Shown here in pieces: positions 44,400-57,266 of a stretch of 64,000 bases of DNA; position 1 is the first letter of the stretch; the number at the start of each line of letters is the position of its first letter. Both the position numbers and the translations under genes were made by a program. Source of the stretch: Nageia nagi (taxonomy: Eukaryota; Pinophyta); assembly GCA_050084985.1 (NCBI GenBank), contig JBITNC010000001.1, forward strand, positions 123,938,001-124,002,000. The letters run 5' to 3'. A model generated the notes under the pieces. The model ran no database searches, was not told the origin of the DNA, and saw nothing but the letters and a program-made list of their open reading frames with translations.

Positions 44400-46120
44400 T
44401 AGGGTAAGATGTTAACTACTACAACTTTGAGGAGCTATAATATGTAGAGGATATTAAATTATGGATAGAAGACCATCAACACTCTATATGGTGGGGTTGA
44501 TTATGTGGTTGCTTATGAAACATAATTGTTGATGGTCCAAGAGGCCATAATGATGACCATGACTAGCATCTTCCTTCTTCCAGATACAAGTGGACATAGG
44601 AACCCCTAAAATCTATTGGATATTGTTGGCAACATTATTGAGGATGGAGTGGCCTATGCTTGGGCCTCAATGATTCTACATTAGACATATTGGTAGCTGG
44701 AAGATAGGTAGAGGGGAAGAGTTAGAATCATAGGGTCCCTACTCATAAATATCTAGTCATAGGAGCATGTTCAAGTAGCATAAACCCATAGCTTATTGTA
44801 TGATATACAAAACATTACTAAGGTTGATCTAGAGGTGCCTAGAGCATGGTGAGAGCTACCCTATGCCCATCGATGGGCATGAGAGTATGAATTACCAATA
44901 AGGAATACATACAAGGGGATGTACACATGGTATCGTAGCATGTGGGCTAGTGTACGAGTTGAAGCCATCATCTATAGGCCATGAAGAGGATTCCTTGCAT
45001 GGGCTAAGGAGGATGATCAGTTGGCATGAATGCATTGATCCTATGATCTACATGGGAAGAGGATAAGAGATGTTAAGGTCTATAGGTTTTCTCGAGTGAC
45101 TCGATAACATGGGATCAACTAGGATGTGTCGCTAGAGCTTGAGCTATACAGGTGAATAGAGGCATAAGGGGACTTTCCTTGATGATGCTACATGAATCTA
45201 GATGCAACAATGGCTATCCCAAACATGTATGATGTGGGTATGACCACCAAGTATGATGTGTGGTGGGCTCACCAATGGGAGCAGGTTGTCATTGATGGGG
45301 TCCAATAGGCACCACCTCCATCAATTATAGGAGGAAAGGGAGGATAGGTGAGTGGAGCACTCATAGGAGGAGAATTAGCATTAGGTTCCCTTGTACTACT
45401 AGGGATGGGCATGTAATAATGCTTTCAACATGGCAATGAGGGCCTTAAAGGATGAGTAGGATGCTTGCAAGGCAAGGATATTAGTAGAGTGTGATTAGGC
45501 AATAGGTAAGTAGGATTTCATCCTTTACTAGCAAGACATAATGATTGTAGAAAGGAATGCTATGCAAGTGTATGGGGACACACTATAGGTGCAAGTGGAT
45601 GGACTATAGACAAAGATGGATGTAACCTTAGTAGAGGGACATCACTAGACCCAACTTTTGTTAGCTCTAGCTAGAATACAAGTATCATATGCAAAGGTAG
45701 GCACTTAGATAAAGGAAGCTACAACTATAGGGGAGGGGTGGATTGATGTAGGGATGTAGATGGAGGATTCAATGGTCACCCCCTAGGTTTACTAGATCAC
45801 CCTTAATCAATGGAAAAGAGAGGCTATGAGAATGCTCACATTCCATCAATGGCTGATAATGGAAGGGATAGTCACCATAAAGCTTGTGTTTGGCAAGAGG
45901 GGCTAGTCTAAGAGATAGAGCCAGATCTATACAACTATGATAGGTTAGAGTGTACAATGATCAAGCCATAGATGGTCCACTAGGGCTGGGCCATCTAGTA
46001 AGGTGTTCAAAGTCCCCTAAGCACTAGGTGGGATATTGGGACTACCTAAGGTAGTAGAGGCAGAGGGGTCAAGTGAGACACTTTCCCCCCCTAAATAGGA
46101 TTAGAGCAAATAAAATTAAT
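44400..46120 (+). pseudogene. Decayed accessory ORF antisense to gypsy B, plant-mobile-domain-like
   Basis: A plus-strand reading frame with scattered stops, most legible at 44820-45330. It includes DLEVPRAW, LPYAHRWA, NTYKGMYTWYRSMWASVRVE, YRPWRGFLAWAKEDDQLAWM with a few tryptophan codons changed to stops, and YDVWWAHQWEQVVIDGVQ. The tryptophan-rich pattern resembles plant mobile domain (aminotransferase-like) proteins carried by some plant transposons and retrotransposons. It lies beyond the 3' end of the element B pol and reads in the opposite direction. The part beyond 45330 is protein-like but not matched. The family call is tentative; the presence of a decayed coding frame is firmer. 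Confidence 0.5.
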
Positions 46121-48489
46121 CACCTGAGGTGATAAAGACTATAGTTTTACCAAGAGTTTACCAAGCACCCATGAGCATATAGTTATGATTTTGTACATTT
46201 GAACATGTGTATGTAGGACTATGCGATGTATATGGATATTATTTGGATATATGATATGATATTTTTGATGGATGCAATGTGTATGCATAGTTACTTATAG
46301 ATATATGGACACTGATATGGATATGTACTTATGATTGTTTGACATGGATAGATGCATTTACTATTATAATATGTGTATTTTATAATTACATGTTATGTAT
46401 GAGACAATAGATGGATGTAATGAACTAAAAAAAGAACCCTAAATGAATACTAAAATAACATACAATGAACATGAAGAGACAACTTAAAATGGACCTAAAA
46501 TGAACATAAAATGAACTTGCATGTTTAATCACATTACATGGTAAATGAACTTGTATGTCTAAACACATAAGTAATAAACAAAATGACACAAGATAATGAT
46601 GGAAACACAAATAACAAATAAAATGATCACTAATCACGTGAAAAATGAAAATAAACTAAACTAAAATTGATGAAGCATACCTGAAAGATATATAATAAAT
46701 TTAAAAATATGATAAAAGATAAAAAGATACATGAAAATGTAATAAAGGACCTCAAATATACAAAACAAATAGATTTTACTAACAAATAATACCATAAAGT
46801 ACAAAAAAAAGCTAAAATGCTACCAAAATGTTGTTGAAATTTGGCCACAATAATGCATGAAATGAGGTAGGCACATGCCTTAAAGACACCCCCTAAAATA
46901 CTTGATTTATGACAATTATGAAAAACGTAATGATAAACAAGGTTAAAACATTACTAACATGCAACTAAATTGGAACAAAATTGAAACAAAGTGAAAACAA
47001 CACTTTTGAAAAAGTAAAAAATTATGAATTCGATGGGTAATAACAAATGACCATATTGATGATTTGAAAAATGATCTTGATGATATGATAGGAAGTTGTA
47101 CAATCTAAACATGATCAAATAGTTAAAAAAATAGAGTCCGTTTGATATATTTACAAAGTCCAAACCAAAGGCAGCTTATTAAGGTGTGACTCCTTTCAAT
47201 GGTCACTGAAAAGATGTAATTCCAAGTAGCCCCAAAATTGACTTTCAAAAAGATAACAAATGATGAACTATGGATTTTACTTGATATGAAAACTATATTT
47301 ACATCAATGGAGGATTAAGAAAAGGAAGATCCAAAAATGTAGGTCATATGATGCACAAAAAAGATAAATCAAATAGCCAATTTTCACAATGGTCAAATTT
47401 CATGACCTATATCCCTAAAATTTGGAACTACAACAAACAAATGCAAAATATGATGAAACTAGACAAGGAGACTCAAAATGACATAAAAATACCATATAAG
47501 ACTAAGTTTGGAAAATGGATGACAATTGATCATGTTTGCATGCATGCACATTGAGCCACCACACAGAATGAAGTAATAACTTAGGGATAGCAAAAAAGGA
47601 CCAAAATAGACAAAATTGATAAAATGAAAGTTGTTAACATGAAGATTGATGATAAATAATATGATTAAATACCAAAAAATGAATAGAACAAATGATAAAT
47701 CATGAAAACACAAGCAATAAAAATGGCAAAAGTACTAAAAAAAAGATAAGATATGTGATGTCAAAGGAGGCCAAAACACATCTCAAGTCATATGAAACAT
47801 AAGGATTTCCCTTAGAAACCATGATAGTCACAACCTATGGTCAAACCTAAGGGAATGATGAAAGGCAACCTGAAGTGACTGTGAGATAAGTGGTTATGTC
47901 CTCAATAGGAACTGTAGATGGGATAAGATGACAAGAGACAACAAATGGACATATAATGATGTTAGTGATATAGCATGAGTTAAAAATGAAAATACAATGG
48001 TTGGAATCTTTTGGGTACATAAGGTACTAACTTCCATGCATGTATAGAATTGTACTAGCTCTACAGGGGATTTCAGAGATAATGTCCAATAGTCAACCCT
48101 AGAGGAGGACCAATATTGATACCAAATAAATGCAAGTAACACAAATGATAAAAAAGTTATGACAAATTTATAAATAAAAAAATACATGACATGGGTATTT
48201 AGGAGCTTAGTGATGATGGTCCTACCCTATAGTACACATAAATATGAAACCATGAGAGGATGGATAGGCTTGAGTATCAAATCCTAATGAGTCAATTTAA
48301 AATAACAAAGGGATGAGTGACACGAAGTGATGAAACACCTAAGAGAAATATAGGTACCTACATGTAAGGTACCATCCCCCATCTTGGGATAGATGAGTAT
48401 ATGAAGAAAATCAAAAAAATATGAATAGGGGCACATAAGACAAAATATGATAAAAAGAAATCATAGCAAACATAAATAAAGCATAAAAA
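46121..48489. other. Non-coding 3' region of gypsy element B
   Basis: AT-rich sequence rich in recurring words such as AAATGA and ATAAAATGA between 46430 and 47700. The long minus-strand open frames here are hydrophobic products of this composition and resemble no protein. Confidence 0.45.
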
Positions 48490-49630
48490 GGAAGAAGATG
48501 GATGATATTGATAGGCTCAAGCTTTTTCCATCCTTCCAAATCAGTGATATGATATACACTTAAACCAATCTTACACTTAATGATGAAGGGGCCTAGCTAA
48601 ATAGGAGAAAACTTGTCCCTAAGAGGATGCTCAAGATGGGATTCCTGCTGGTTCTCTTTAAGCATAAGATCACCAACTTGGAACTCACAAGGTTGAAACT
48701 TCTTGTTAAATGCTCAATTGAGATACTCTTGATTAATCTTGTGATGCTCAATCATGTGGATGTGTCTCTCATCTAAGAAATTAATTTGGTCCAACAAGGC
48801 TTGACAAGCTTCTTCATCAGGGATAAATTCCTTAAGCGACATGCATAAGGAAGGGATCTCTAGCTCAAGAGGGATGGAAACCTTGATGTTGTAGATGATA
48901 GAGAAAGGGATAGCACCTATGGGCATTCAAATATTAGTGTGATATTCCCATAAAGCATATAGGAGACACTCATTCCAATGACAAGGATAATCATTAACCA
49001 TTTTCTTGAGAATCATCTTATTAGTGGCCTTGGCTTGATCATTACCTTGAGGGTAATAAGGCATGGAGAATTATTATTTGATACGTTATTGATTACCAAT
49101 TATTCTCATATGTTGATTCTTAAAGTTAGGAAAATTATCAATAAGTATCCTTGTAGGAATACCAAATTGACATATGATATGAGTTTCTATGAAAGATACA
49201 ATCTTGGGACCCATAGTAGAGACTAACAAAATTGCCTCTACCCACTTGGTAAAGTACTCAATGGTTGTGATAATGAACTTATGACTACCATATGAAGGAG
49301 GGAAAATTGATTTATGATATCAAAACCTAACTATATGAAAGGCCATGTGGCCTAGATGGGTTGAAGAGGCTAAGAAGGGACATGCTGAAGATAGCCATGT
49401 TGCTAACACTTGACACATTTCTTGACATATTCATTACAATCAAGTTCGATGGTAGGCCAATAATAACCCATCCATAAAAGGCATTTAGCAATAGCTATGA
49501 CATTGAATTTTCCTCCATAAATGCCATCATGGCAATCCAATATGATGATTTGTTGGTTGCAAAGATCAAGACAACAAAGGAGGACTCCATTGAAAGACCA
49601 CTTGTAAACAATATATCCTAAAAGCATGTA
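48490..49630 (-). pseudogene. Element B integrase
   Basis: The zinc-binding start (49627-49403) carries WSFNGVLLCCLD, CHDGIYGGKFN (HxGxxGGH with a histidine lost), MGYYWPTIELD and YVKKCVKC. The distal part (48926-48714) has GAIPFSIIYNIKVSIPLELE followed by IPSL and LLDQINFLDERH, typical of Tat-type gypsy integrases. It ends at about 48490 with FQVGDLMLKENQQESH and KFSPI.LGPFIIK-like residues. Integrase joins the element DNA to the host genome. The catalytic DDE core region (about 49400-48930) is broken by stops. Confidence 0.8.
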
Positions 49631-49729
49631 TCAAGTAGAATGATTCTTGAAAGCATGCTTCTCATTGAAACCATATCAAAAGACAAGGCATTCCTTTTGA
49701 GGTACTCATGAAGTTGTTTGTACCACATC

Positions 49730-50206
49730 TCAAGACTCAATTGATATCTCACCAACACTAGCTTTGATGAGAGTGGGAGACAATGGTAACTTAAGGGATG
49801 AATCCTTGATAGTCACAACTTTCACATATTGGATGTGTTGATATGGATTAGGTGGAATAAGTGACCCTAAGGAAGCCATGGTATTCACAAATAGATTAGA
49901 AAACCTAGGGGATGACTTGATCTTATAGACCACATCCTCTTGATAGGACTTAAGGAGTTCATTATAGTATTGATAAACTCCCAAGACTTGGTTGATGACC
50001 AAGAGAGAGTCATCATAGATCATGAGTTTCTTAATATTAAGGGTGATGGTAGCCCTAATACCTAGTATTAGGGTTTCATATTCCACATTGTTATTAGTAT
50101 AAGATAAATACAACTTGAAAGAATAAGGGACAGGGACACCTTGAGGTAGGAAGAAGATAACTCTTGTGCCACCCCCTTGCCCACACTTAGATTGGTCAAA
50201 ATGCAT
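49730..50206 (-). pseudogene. Element B RNase H domain
   Basis: 158 open codons, the best preserved part of element B. MHFDQSKCGQGGGTRVIFF is the .FDGS...G.G start with the catalytic aspartate present. YTNNNVEYETLILGIRA carries the glutamate of NN.AEYEAL, and LMIYDDSLLVINQVLG carries the third acidic residue (usual GDS). The end (TMASLGSLI) corresponds to the ADA.A.L..L tail, although its final aspartate is changed. It hydrolyses the RNA strand during reverse transcription. The position between RT and integrase is the normal gypsy order. Confidence 0.85.
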
Positions 50207-50499
50207 GGTTACATAAAATTATTCATATGTATAAATGGATTCCTCCTCTTTGTCAATCTTAAAGATATCCTTGTTAGGGAGACTGATGTTGAGAGGAGAT
50301 CTATCAAGCAAAGGGGCTTCGACCAATTGATTGGCTATGACCTAACCATTAATGGATTTCTAACTAACAAACTCAAGGTCAAACTCAAATAAAAGCATTA
50401 GCCATTTGGACATTTTTGAGGTTATGATATCTTACTTATCATATGCTAGAGGGGATTAGCATGAGAAATTATGTAAATCATGTGATTAAGCATATAGTT

Positions 50500-51600
50500 A
50501 TGTAATTAATTAGTTGTGAAGATGATGGCAAGGCAAAGATGCTCTATATAGATGTACCTAATCTCGTAATCGACAAGAGTATGGCTAAGGTAATAGATGG
50601 CTTTCTCCTTGCCCTCAACATTATTTTGATCAAGCATGACTCTTAAAGCAAAATTAGTCATCAAAAGATAAATATAGAAAGGAATACTATCCCTTGGAGG
50701 GATCAAGATTGGAGGAGTGATGATATAGTGATTAATATCATCAAGATCTTGTTGGCACTTCTCATTCCACTTGAATACTATGCCCTTCTTCAAGAGCTCA
50801 TTAATAGGATGATACTTATCTAAAAGCTAAGCTATAAAGTGATGAATGGCTAGGATCTTACTTTGAAGGCTCTTTAAGGTATTAGGATTATAAGGAGGAG
50901 GCATATTGATGATAGGCTTAACCTTTTTAGGTTCAATATTAATTCCTTTCTTAGACATGATGAAACCCAAAATATTTCCATATGTGATAGCAAAAATGCA
51001 CTTCTTAGGGTCCAACCTATATTATGCTCAAGAATATGGTGAAATACCTAGTAAAGGACATCCTAATGTCCATCATGTGTCTTATATTTGGTTAAAAGAT
51101 CATCAACATAATCTTCTATAATATTGTACATCATGTCATGAAAGATATAAGTCATGGATTTTTGATAGGTAGCTTTTGCATTCTTGAGATTGAAGGACAT
51201 AACCCGATAACAATAAGTCCCCCAAGGGGTGGTGAAAACTATCTTATGTTGATCATCAAGATTTACTAATCATCTATAAGAGATAACATCTCATACCCTA
51301 TAGTATTTTTGACTAAGATATTAATGTTGGATAATGGGAAGTTATCCTTAGGATAAGCCTTGTCAAGATCATTAAAATCCATGCAAATGCATATATGACT
51401 ATCAAATCGATTTACATGAACCATATTGAAGACCCACTTGGGGTAATCAATAGATCATATGAAGTAAGCCTTCAAAAGCTTTTGAATATCATCCTTAATT
51501 AAAAGAGAATGGGTTGGATTAAACTTTTTAGGTTTCTACTTTATCAATTTGACATCAATATATGTCACAATTTTATGCACAATAAGCTTCGGATGGGAAG
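50500..51600 (-). pseudogene. Element B reverse transcriptase
   Basis: The distal fingers-to-connection part is readable. 51015-50827 has MDPKKCIFAITYGNILGFIM then SKKGINIEPKKVKPI, matching 'NP.KC.F.V..G.FLGF.VS..GI...P.KV.AI'. 50793-50506 has FKWNEKCQQDLDDI, ILIPPRDSIPFYIYL and AIYYLSHTLVDYEIRYIYIE, matching 'F.W...C..AF..LK......L..P....P..LY......LG..L.Q......E..IYYLSR.L...E..Y...E'. The motif C box lies in a broken frame near 51110-51140. Confidence 0.8.
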
Positions 51601-51897
51601 ATATGATTAATCATCTATAATAGAATCTAGAATGGAAAACATAAAACATGAAAAAGATCCATCATTAAAAAAGTAATGATAAGGAAAACAAACCTCACAA
51701 GGTGAAAAGAAACTTGATGATAGCAAGGAAAAATCCATGGATTCATGATCAAAAGTAATTAAAGAATCATCATCAAGGGGATGATAAATGGAATCAAGCT
51801 CATAAAGAGAAACCTTACTGACAAAAATGACTAGATCTAAATATGAAGGATCATTAAAGAAATCAAATGGGATAGAATTATAGACACTTAAAAATGA

Positions 51898-51924
51898 CCC
51901 TTCTTTTGATAAATAAAAGAAGGG
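51898..51924. repeat. Perfect 10-bp inverted repeat at the B/C junction
   Basis: CCCTTCTTTT and AAAAGAAGGG are separated by GATAAAT, so they can form a stem of 10 pairs with a 7-base loop. It lies where element B coding similarity ends and the putative LTR region of element C begins. Confidence 0.9.
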
Positions 51925-51929
51925 AATAA

Positions 51930-52767
51930 AAATTTAAATAAATAATAAAGTTTATTAAACCCTTATAGTCATTGGTGACCTAATACATTCATAGGTGACT
52001 TGATCCAATCACTAGAATCTAACACACAATTGCTAGCAATCCTATAAATAGAAAAATCAAAGAAAAAGGGAAAAATCTAGGCATCCAATGAAATAAAGTA
52101 GTGGATCTTGGATGACTCATTCTTGATCCCACATTCTCCCCACATGAAAAAAACCTATGACAAGGTTGGATGAGCTTTTTTTATCTAGTCCTTGCCTCCA
52201 AAATAGCAACTTTGGCCACCCCAAAATTTTATAAATTAAAACCTCTCCTAAGGAGAAAAGGATCAAAGTTTTATTCAATAATACTCTGCTAAAATACATT
52301 TAGACTTCAATAGGTAATTGCATTAAGTTTTTTCCATACTTTCATTCTTGTATTATGTTATACTTTCATACATTTTTAACTATGTGAGCAGGTATATTTG
52401 ATATGTTTCTTGTTTGTGTGTGTGTAGGATTTATAGGTACATGGTAGCTAGTTTGTGCAAAAGAAAGCCAAAAGACTATTAAGCAATCAAAAATCATCAT
52501 CAATATTTTCTTGCAAGTTTTGGAGATAATATTGAAGACTTGCAAACATTGATACGCTCATTCAAAGGAGGCCCAAGGTAGCCTGTGTCTCCCTTCATAA
52601 ACAAAAATCCCTTACTATACAAGGCATTCTTATACATCATAAATCAGCATGAGATTTATCATTATAAATTTATTATTGAGTTCTATTTAAAATTCAATAA
52701 AAGAATTATTATTGGTTGTAATATGCTTTGTTCTATTTGCTAAAAGGATTATTTTTTGGGTAGTACA
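51930..52767 (+). repeat. Candidate 5' LTR of element C
   Basis: Contains a TATA box (CCTATAAATAG at 52041-52051) and an AATAAA (52696-52701). It ends GTAGTACA three bases before the putative primer binding site. The left end is not fixed. No second copy is in the window to confirm it. Confidence 0.5.
52043..52050 (+). promoter_or_regulatory. Candidate TATA box, element C LTR
   Basis: TATAAATA within CCTATAAATAG, in the correct orientation and upstream of the leader. Confidence 0.5.
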
Positions 52768-52770
52768 TTT

Positions 52771-52788
52771 TGGTGCTAGAAGGAGGGC
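52771..52788 (+). other. Candidate primer binding site, element C
   Basis: TGGTGCTAGAAGGAGGGC directly after the candidate LTR end. It starts with TGG, as the complement of a tRNA 3' CCA must. I cannot assign the tRNA with confidence. Confidence 0.5.
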
Positions 52789-53534
52789 CCTCGCACACAA
52801 AATCTATCAAAAGTAAAGTGCATGGGGTATTTTTCTATGTTTTAATGTTCATTTTTGTATTTTATGTCCTATAGTATCACTACTAATTTCATGTTATTTT
52901 ATGTTCACTATATATACATTTTCTAACAACATGAATGCTAGCAATTTAGATTTGGATGTCAAGGACTTAAGTGAAATGCCAAACATTCTAAGTTAAAATT
53001 GTGAAATGCTAACGATTGAAAATAGAGGGTGTATGTTTCAAGTTTTATCAATTTGGAAAGTGTAACTCAAGCACTAAAATGGAAAATGGAAATAAACCTT
53101 TTTTCTATGATTTCTTTAGTCAAATTACATATAGGAAGGGTAAATGAATATTTAGGTAACATGCATTATTTTGCTCCATTTTTAGTAAATTGCATGAATG
53201 TTATTTATCTTTGTTTGCTTTGGGAACATACTAAGAAACTCACTTAAATTTTCCATTACACCCACTTATGCTTTCCCTTTTGCATTGAAAGGCAATCTTA
53301 GGTGATTAGAATGGGTGCAATAGCAAAATAGTAAATGAACTCTTTTTCTTTTCTCACTTTATTTCACTAAGATTGGTGATGAAATCTCATTAAATTACTT
53401 TTTCACTTAGAAGGAAGAATTAACTTTCATTAAGAATGGAATGAATATAAGGTTAATTTACTAGGGTTAAGGTAGACTAAAACACATTAAATTTATTAGA
53501 TGGGCATTTACCTTCACATTAAAACTTTTTCTAT
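52789..53534. other. Leader of element C, proximal part
   Basis: Non-coding. A 72-codon frame at 53029-53247 is open but resembles nothing known. Confidence 0.4.
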
Positions 53535-53840
53535 CTACCTTACCACTCCAAAAGGGGGTCGAAGGATTATGAATCGAAGATGAGTTAAAGAATCTCATTC
53601 TAAAGAATTTTTTTTAAATTAATACCCTTCATGTCTATCTTACTACTTCAAAAGGAGGTTGAAGGATTATGAATTGAATAAGAGTTAAAGAATCTCATTT
53701 AAGGTAATTTACACTCACTTAATGGCTTGTTATATGTCTCATTTTATCTCTTTGAAAGGAGGTCAAAGGTGGATGTGATTAGTAAGAAGTCATAAATGAA
53801 CTTCACATAATTACTTTTAGAATTAGAAGGAGTAAATGAA
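53535..53840 (+). repeat. Three diverged tandem units of about 100 bp in the leader
   Basis: Units starting near 53535, 53635 and 53745 share (C/A)TCTACCTTACCACTCCAAAAG-like starts, GG(G/A)GGT(C/T)GAAGGATTATGAAT in the first two, and a GTTAAAGAATCTCATT end. The third unit is more diverged. Confidence 0.65.
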
Positions 53841-54591
53841 TCTCATTAATTTTCAGTTAAACAATCACACTAAAAGTGGTAATGAATTTTGTGGGTTAGA
53901 TTAAGACTCATTAATCAAAATATTACTTTTTCATACTAAATGAAACATAATCAAAGGACATGTGAGTTGGGTTGGGTTGTAGTGATCATGAGTTCTTTTA
54001 TTTTTCAAACGTATATGCATGAGACCTTTTAAAAATAAACATTAGTGAGTTGGAGGTGATTACCAACCATTTATTCTTATATTTCTTATGTACCCACTGA
54101 CCACACCATAAGCTATAGAGCCAAACCTAGAGATGAATACTAGGTTTTAGGATAGAAGTTGTGACTTTTGATCGAATTACTATAAATAAGAAGGCTATTC
54201 TTGGATTCCACTATCAATATAGTGTTCAATGGTATTCCTCACATCCCATTGCACTAAGGGAACCACTTTAAACACCAAGCTGATACTTCACCATAGATTG
54301 CCTATATAATTCCATCCTACCCTTAGTTAAACACCTGATTAGGAAAAATAATCTAAGATAATTAATAAGATTAAAATAAAAAATTCACATTGCTCATTAA
54401 GAAATATTAATTCAATTTATCAACAAAAATAGATAAGATAATCACATCGAAAAGGTGAGTTTCTAAATAGGTTATTTATGTATCTACTTTTTTTGTCGAT
54501 AATAAAAATAAAAATAGGAAATATAATTACTATTAATGATGTGTATTTTCCTTCATTTATCATTTATTAAAAAAAAAAATAAAACTAAAAA
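53841..54591. other. Leader of element C, distal part
   Basis: Nothing recognised. A-rich just before the gag start. Confidence 0.4.
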
Positions 54592-56760
54592 ATGCAAGGT
54601 CCTCAAAAACAAAAGAGAATGGTTAACACTCATTCTCAAACAACTCATCAACAACAAGATCCCTATGATGAAACCTACCAAGAAGGATAACCCTGTCATT
54701 GGTCTCATAGGTATAGCAAAGATATATCAAGGAGAGGAACTCCTTAAGAAATAGATGATACCTAAAACAAAGTAAGACAACATTTAACATAGTTAAGGAT
54801 TCCTCATTATTCTGATGCTCATAGTCTTCTGTTAGATTTAACTTATCTAGTAGAAGATACACCAATAGGTAATGAGGAAGAAATTATTTTAAATACTATC
54901 ACCCCATCACAAATGCATTTGACTTATGCCATATTAAAAAAGGGTACTTTTAAACCTAAATATGATCACATTACATGTTATCTACCAAATGAGAGTCATA
55001 TTCAATCCTATATAAGATGAGATGATTACACCCCTTCCACCATCTCTAGAAAGATGGAAGAATTTGATGATATAATTTTGATATGTACATCTACTCTAAT
55101 ATTTGAATCAACTAGTCATACTAGGGTGTATAATTATGCTTATAATATTCTAAAAATAAACATACCTACTCCTAGGACTAGTTATTCTTCTTCTATCACT
55201 AGCCACATAAACCCTAGTACTACCCATAAAACCCCTAGGATGAGTCACAAAAATCCTAAATAAAATAATCTTGATACTTCAAGGTATATGGTAGAATAAA
55301 TACATAAATTAAACAAATCTAGAGGATTGGGATAAAATCCATGTTCACAAACATAACTTATGTTTAATGCATAGCAAAGTAGAACACCAATAGGGAAACT
55401 ATCAACTTCAAAATAAATCAAATCAAAGAGTAGAAAATAATAGGAAGTTGCCATCTAGAGCATGATCCTTATCTCCTTAAGGTCATAAAAACTATAAAGT
55501 TTAAAACCTATGATTACCAAGAAGGAGGGAGGCACCACATGAGCAACAACAACCTCCAAGACCCCCTTTATCTTAGCTTAGACATGAGGTTCAAAAACAT
55601 CATACTCCTACACCTTTATATCAACATGGTAAACAATAGTTACCTCCATATCAACCTCCTTCTCCTTCTCCATAATATAATAAAAATTATTATGGTGACC
55701 AAACACCTTATAAAAGAAGTTACCAATCATTCTCAACAAATAAACAAAAGGAAGGTAATAGGGATAGTAAACATCATATCATAGCTATGAAACCAAGTAA
55801 TGACTTTAATGAAAGGATAATATAGATTGAAAGATTATTACATCAACAAAACCAACATAAAGTCTCTTACAAAATAATTTGTAATGAGCCCATACACCTA
55901 AGTATTCCTAAGATGGATATCCCTTTTAAATTCAAAATTCCAAAGATCAGATCTTTCAAAGGAAAGGAGGATCCTAAAGAACATCTAAGACACTTCAAGT
56001 ATTCAAGTTATGTAGTTTACAATGATGATGCTTTAATGTTATGTATCTTTCAGTACAATAACTTAATTGAGAATAGCATCACATTGTATGTGCAATTAGC
56101 TAACTTATTCTTAAAACACTTTAGGAAAAACATTAAAGATAAAACCTCCTTAATTGATCTCACAAGATTACAAAAATTTTAGGATGAGATAGTTATTGAC
56201 TTTATCTCAAGATAAAGGGTGATTTTAACAAGCATGCCTTATACTCTACCATAAGAAGAACTAGTGAAATTTTTTAGTAAAAGTTGTCTAAGACCTATCA
56301 CTATTACCTTATTGATTCAACAACATAATACATTTGAGTAAGTAATATCTCAAGTTGTTGTAATAAAAAAGGTTAAAATCTAGAATGGAAAGCTATAGGG
56401 TAAAAACAAAGAACCTTATGTTAGAAATAAAAATTATGTAGAATAATTAGCAAAACCAATGCCTGCTAATAAAGTTTCTTATCTTAAAGTTATAGAATTG
56501 AACCCTCTTCAAAACATACCCATTCCATAAAATTAGGGAAGAAATGTTAAACCACTACCCATAATGTTTAGTCCTTTGACTGAACTACTTTATGATATCT
56601 TAAAAAAAATTAATGGATCATTAAATGATTACATTATCTCAAATACAACCTGATGCAAGAGATAGTAAATGGTATAATGAGAATGATTATTATCCTTATC
56701 ATTATCAAAAGGGTCATACTACAAGAAACTATAGAACATTATAGCATAAAGTTCAAAATT
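54592..56760 (+). pseudogene. Element C gag
   Basis: An ATG at 54592 starts a polar frame MQGPQKQKRM rich in Gln, His and Thr. After several stops the gag core is open at 55913-56182. It shows FKIPKIRSFKGKEDPKEHLR, then SITLYVQLANLFLKHFRKN and SLIDLTRL, matching 'F..P....F.G..DP..HL..F...A..WY..L......F...F...F' of Ty3/gypsy capsid. Around 56680-56740 YPYHYQKGHTTRNYRTL looks like the CxxH..GHxTxxC knuckle with its cysteines changed to tyrosine. Confidence 0.75.
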
Positions 56761-57266
56761 TGATTGATCAAGGAAGATTATAGGTAGATTATCCATTAAC
56801 TATCCCTAATCAAAATATGGAAATATATAATAATTCATTTCCTTAATACCAAGCTAATAACATAGTGTCACATCTACACACAAGTTAAGTAATGCATAAA
56901 AGGCTTTAGGATGCCTCTAGTTTTGTTGGAATGGTAAGTATAACTACAAGAGCCCAAACGGTGCAAGGAAGACAAGTTGATATTCTTAACAATCAAATAA
57001 ATGATGGTGTTGTACAACCAAATATACCTAGACTACAACCTCCTAAGGTTTTAATGAAAGGAGCTTTACAACATCAATTGAGGAATTCATAAGTAAATAT
57101 ATCTTTGTTTGAGTTACTACAACAATGTAAAGACCATAGGGAAGCTATGAACTAATTATTGCAAATAATCAGGTTGGACATCAATGACCTTGAAAGTTTT
57201 GTATAATTTGTCGATAATATTTAGATAAGTCAAAAGCCCACTACTTCCTTCTATGATCATGATATT

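Larger units (their letters stand above)
48490..51925 (-). mobile_element. Ty3/gypsy element B (Tat-like), pol portion
   Basis: A minus-strand pol reading from high to low coordinates: RT (about 51600-50500), RNase H (50206-49730), the integrase zinc segment (49627-49403) and integrase to about 48490. Above 51600 the translation remains protein-like up to about 51900 (SPFDFFNDPSYLDLVIFVSK) and then stops where element C's LTR region begins. Gag and protease are therefore missing in this window. Stops are common. Confidence 0.85.

Noticed and set aside
46425-48187. Several minus-strand hydrophobic frames as membrane proteins
   Set aside because: They come from AAATGA-rich sequence read in antisense. 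They lie in the gypsy 3' region and have no recognisable family.
52789-53534. 72-codon plus-strand frame at 53029-53247 as an element C gene
   Set aside because: Lies in the untranslated leader, with no similarity to gag and no conserved motif.
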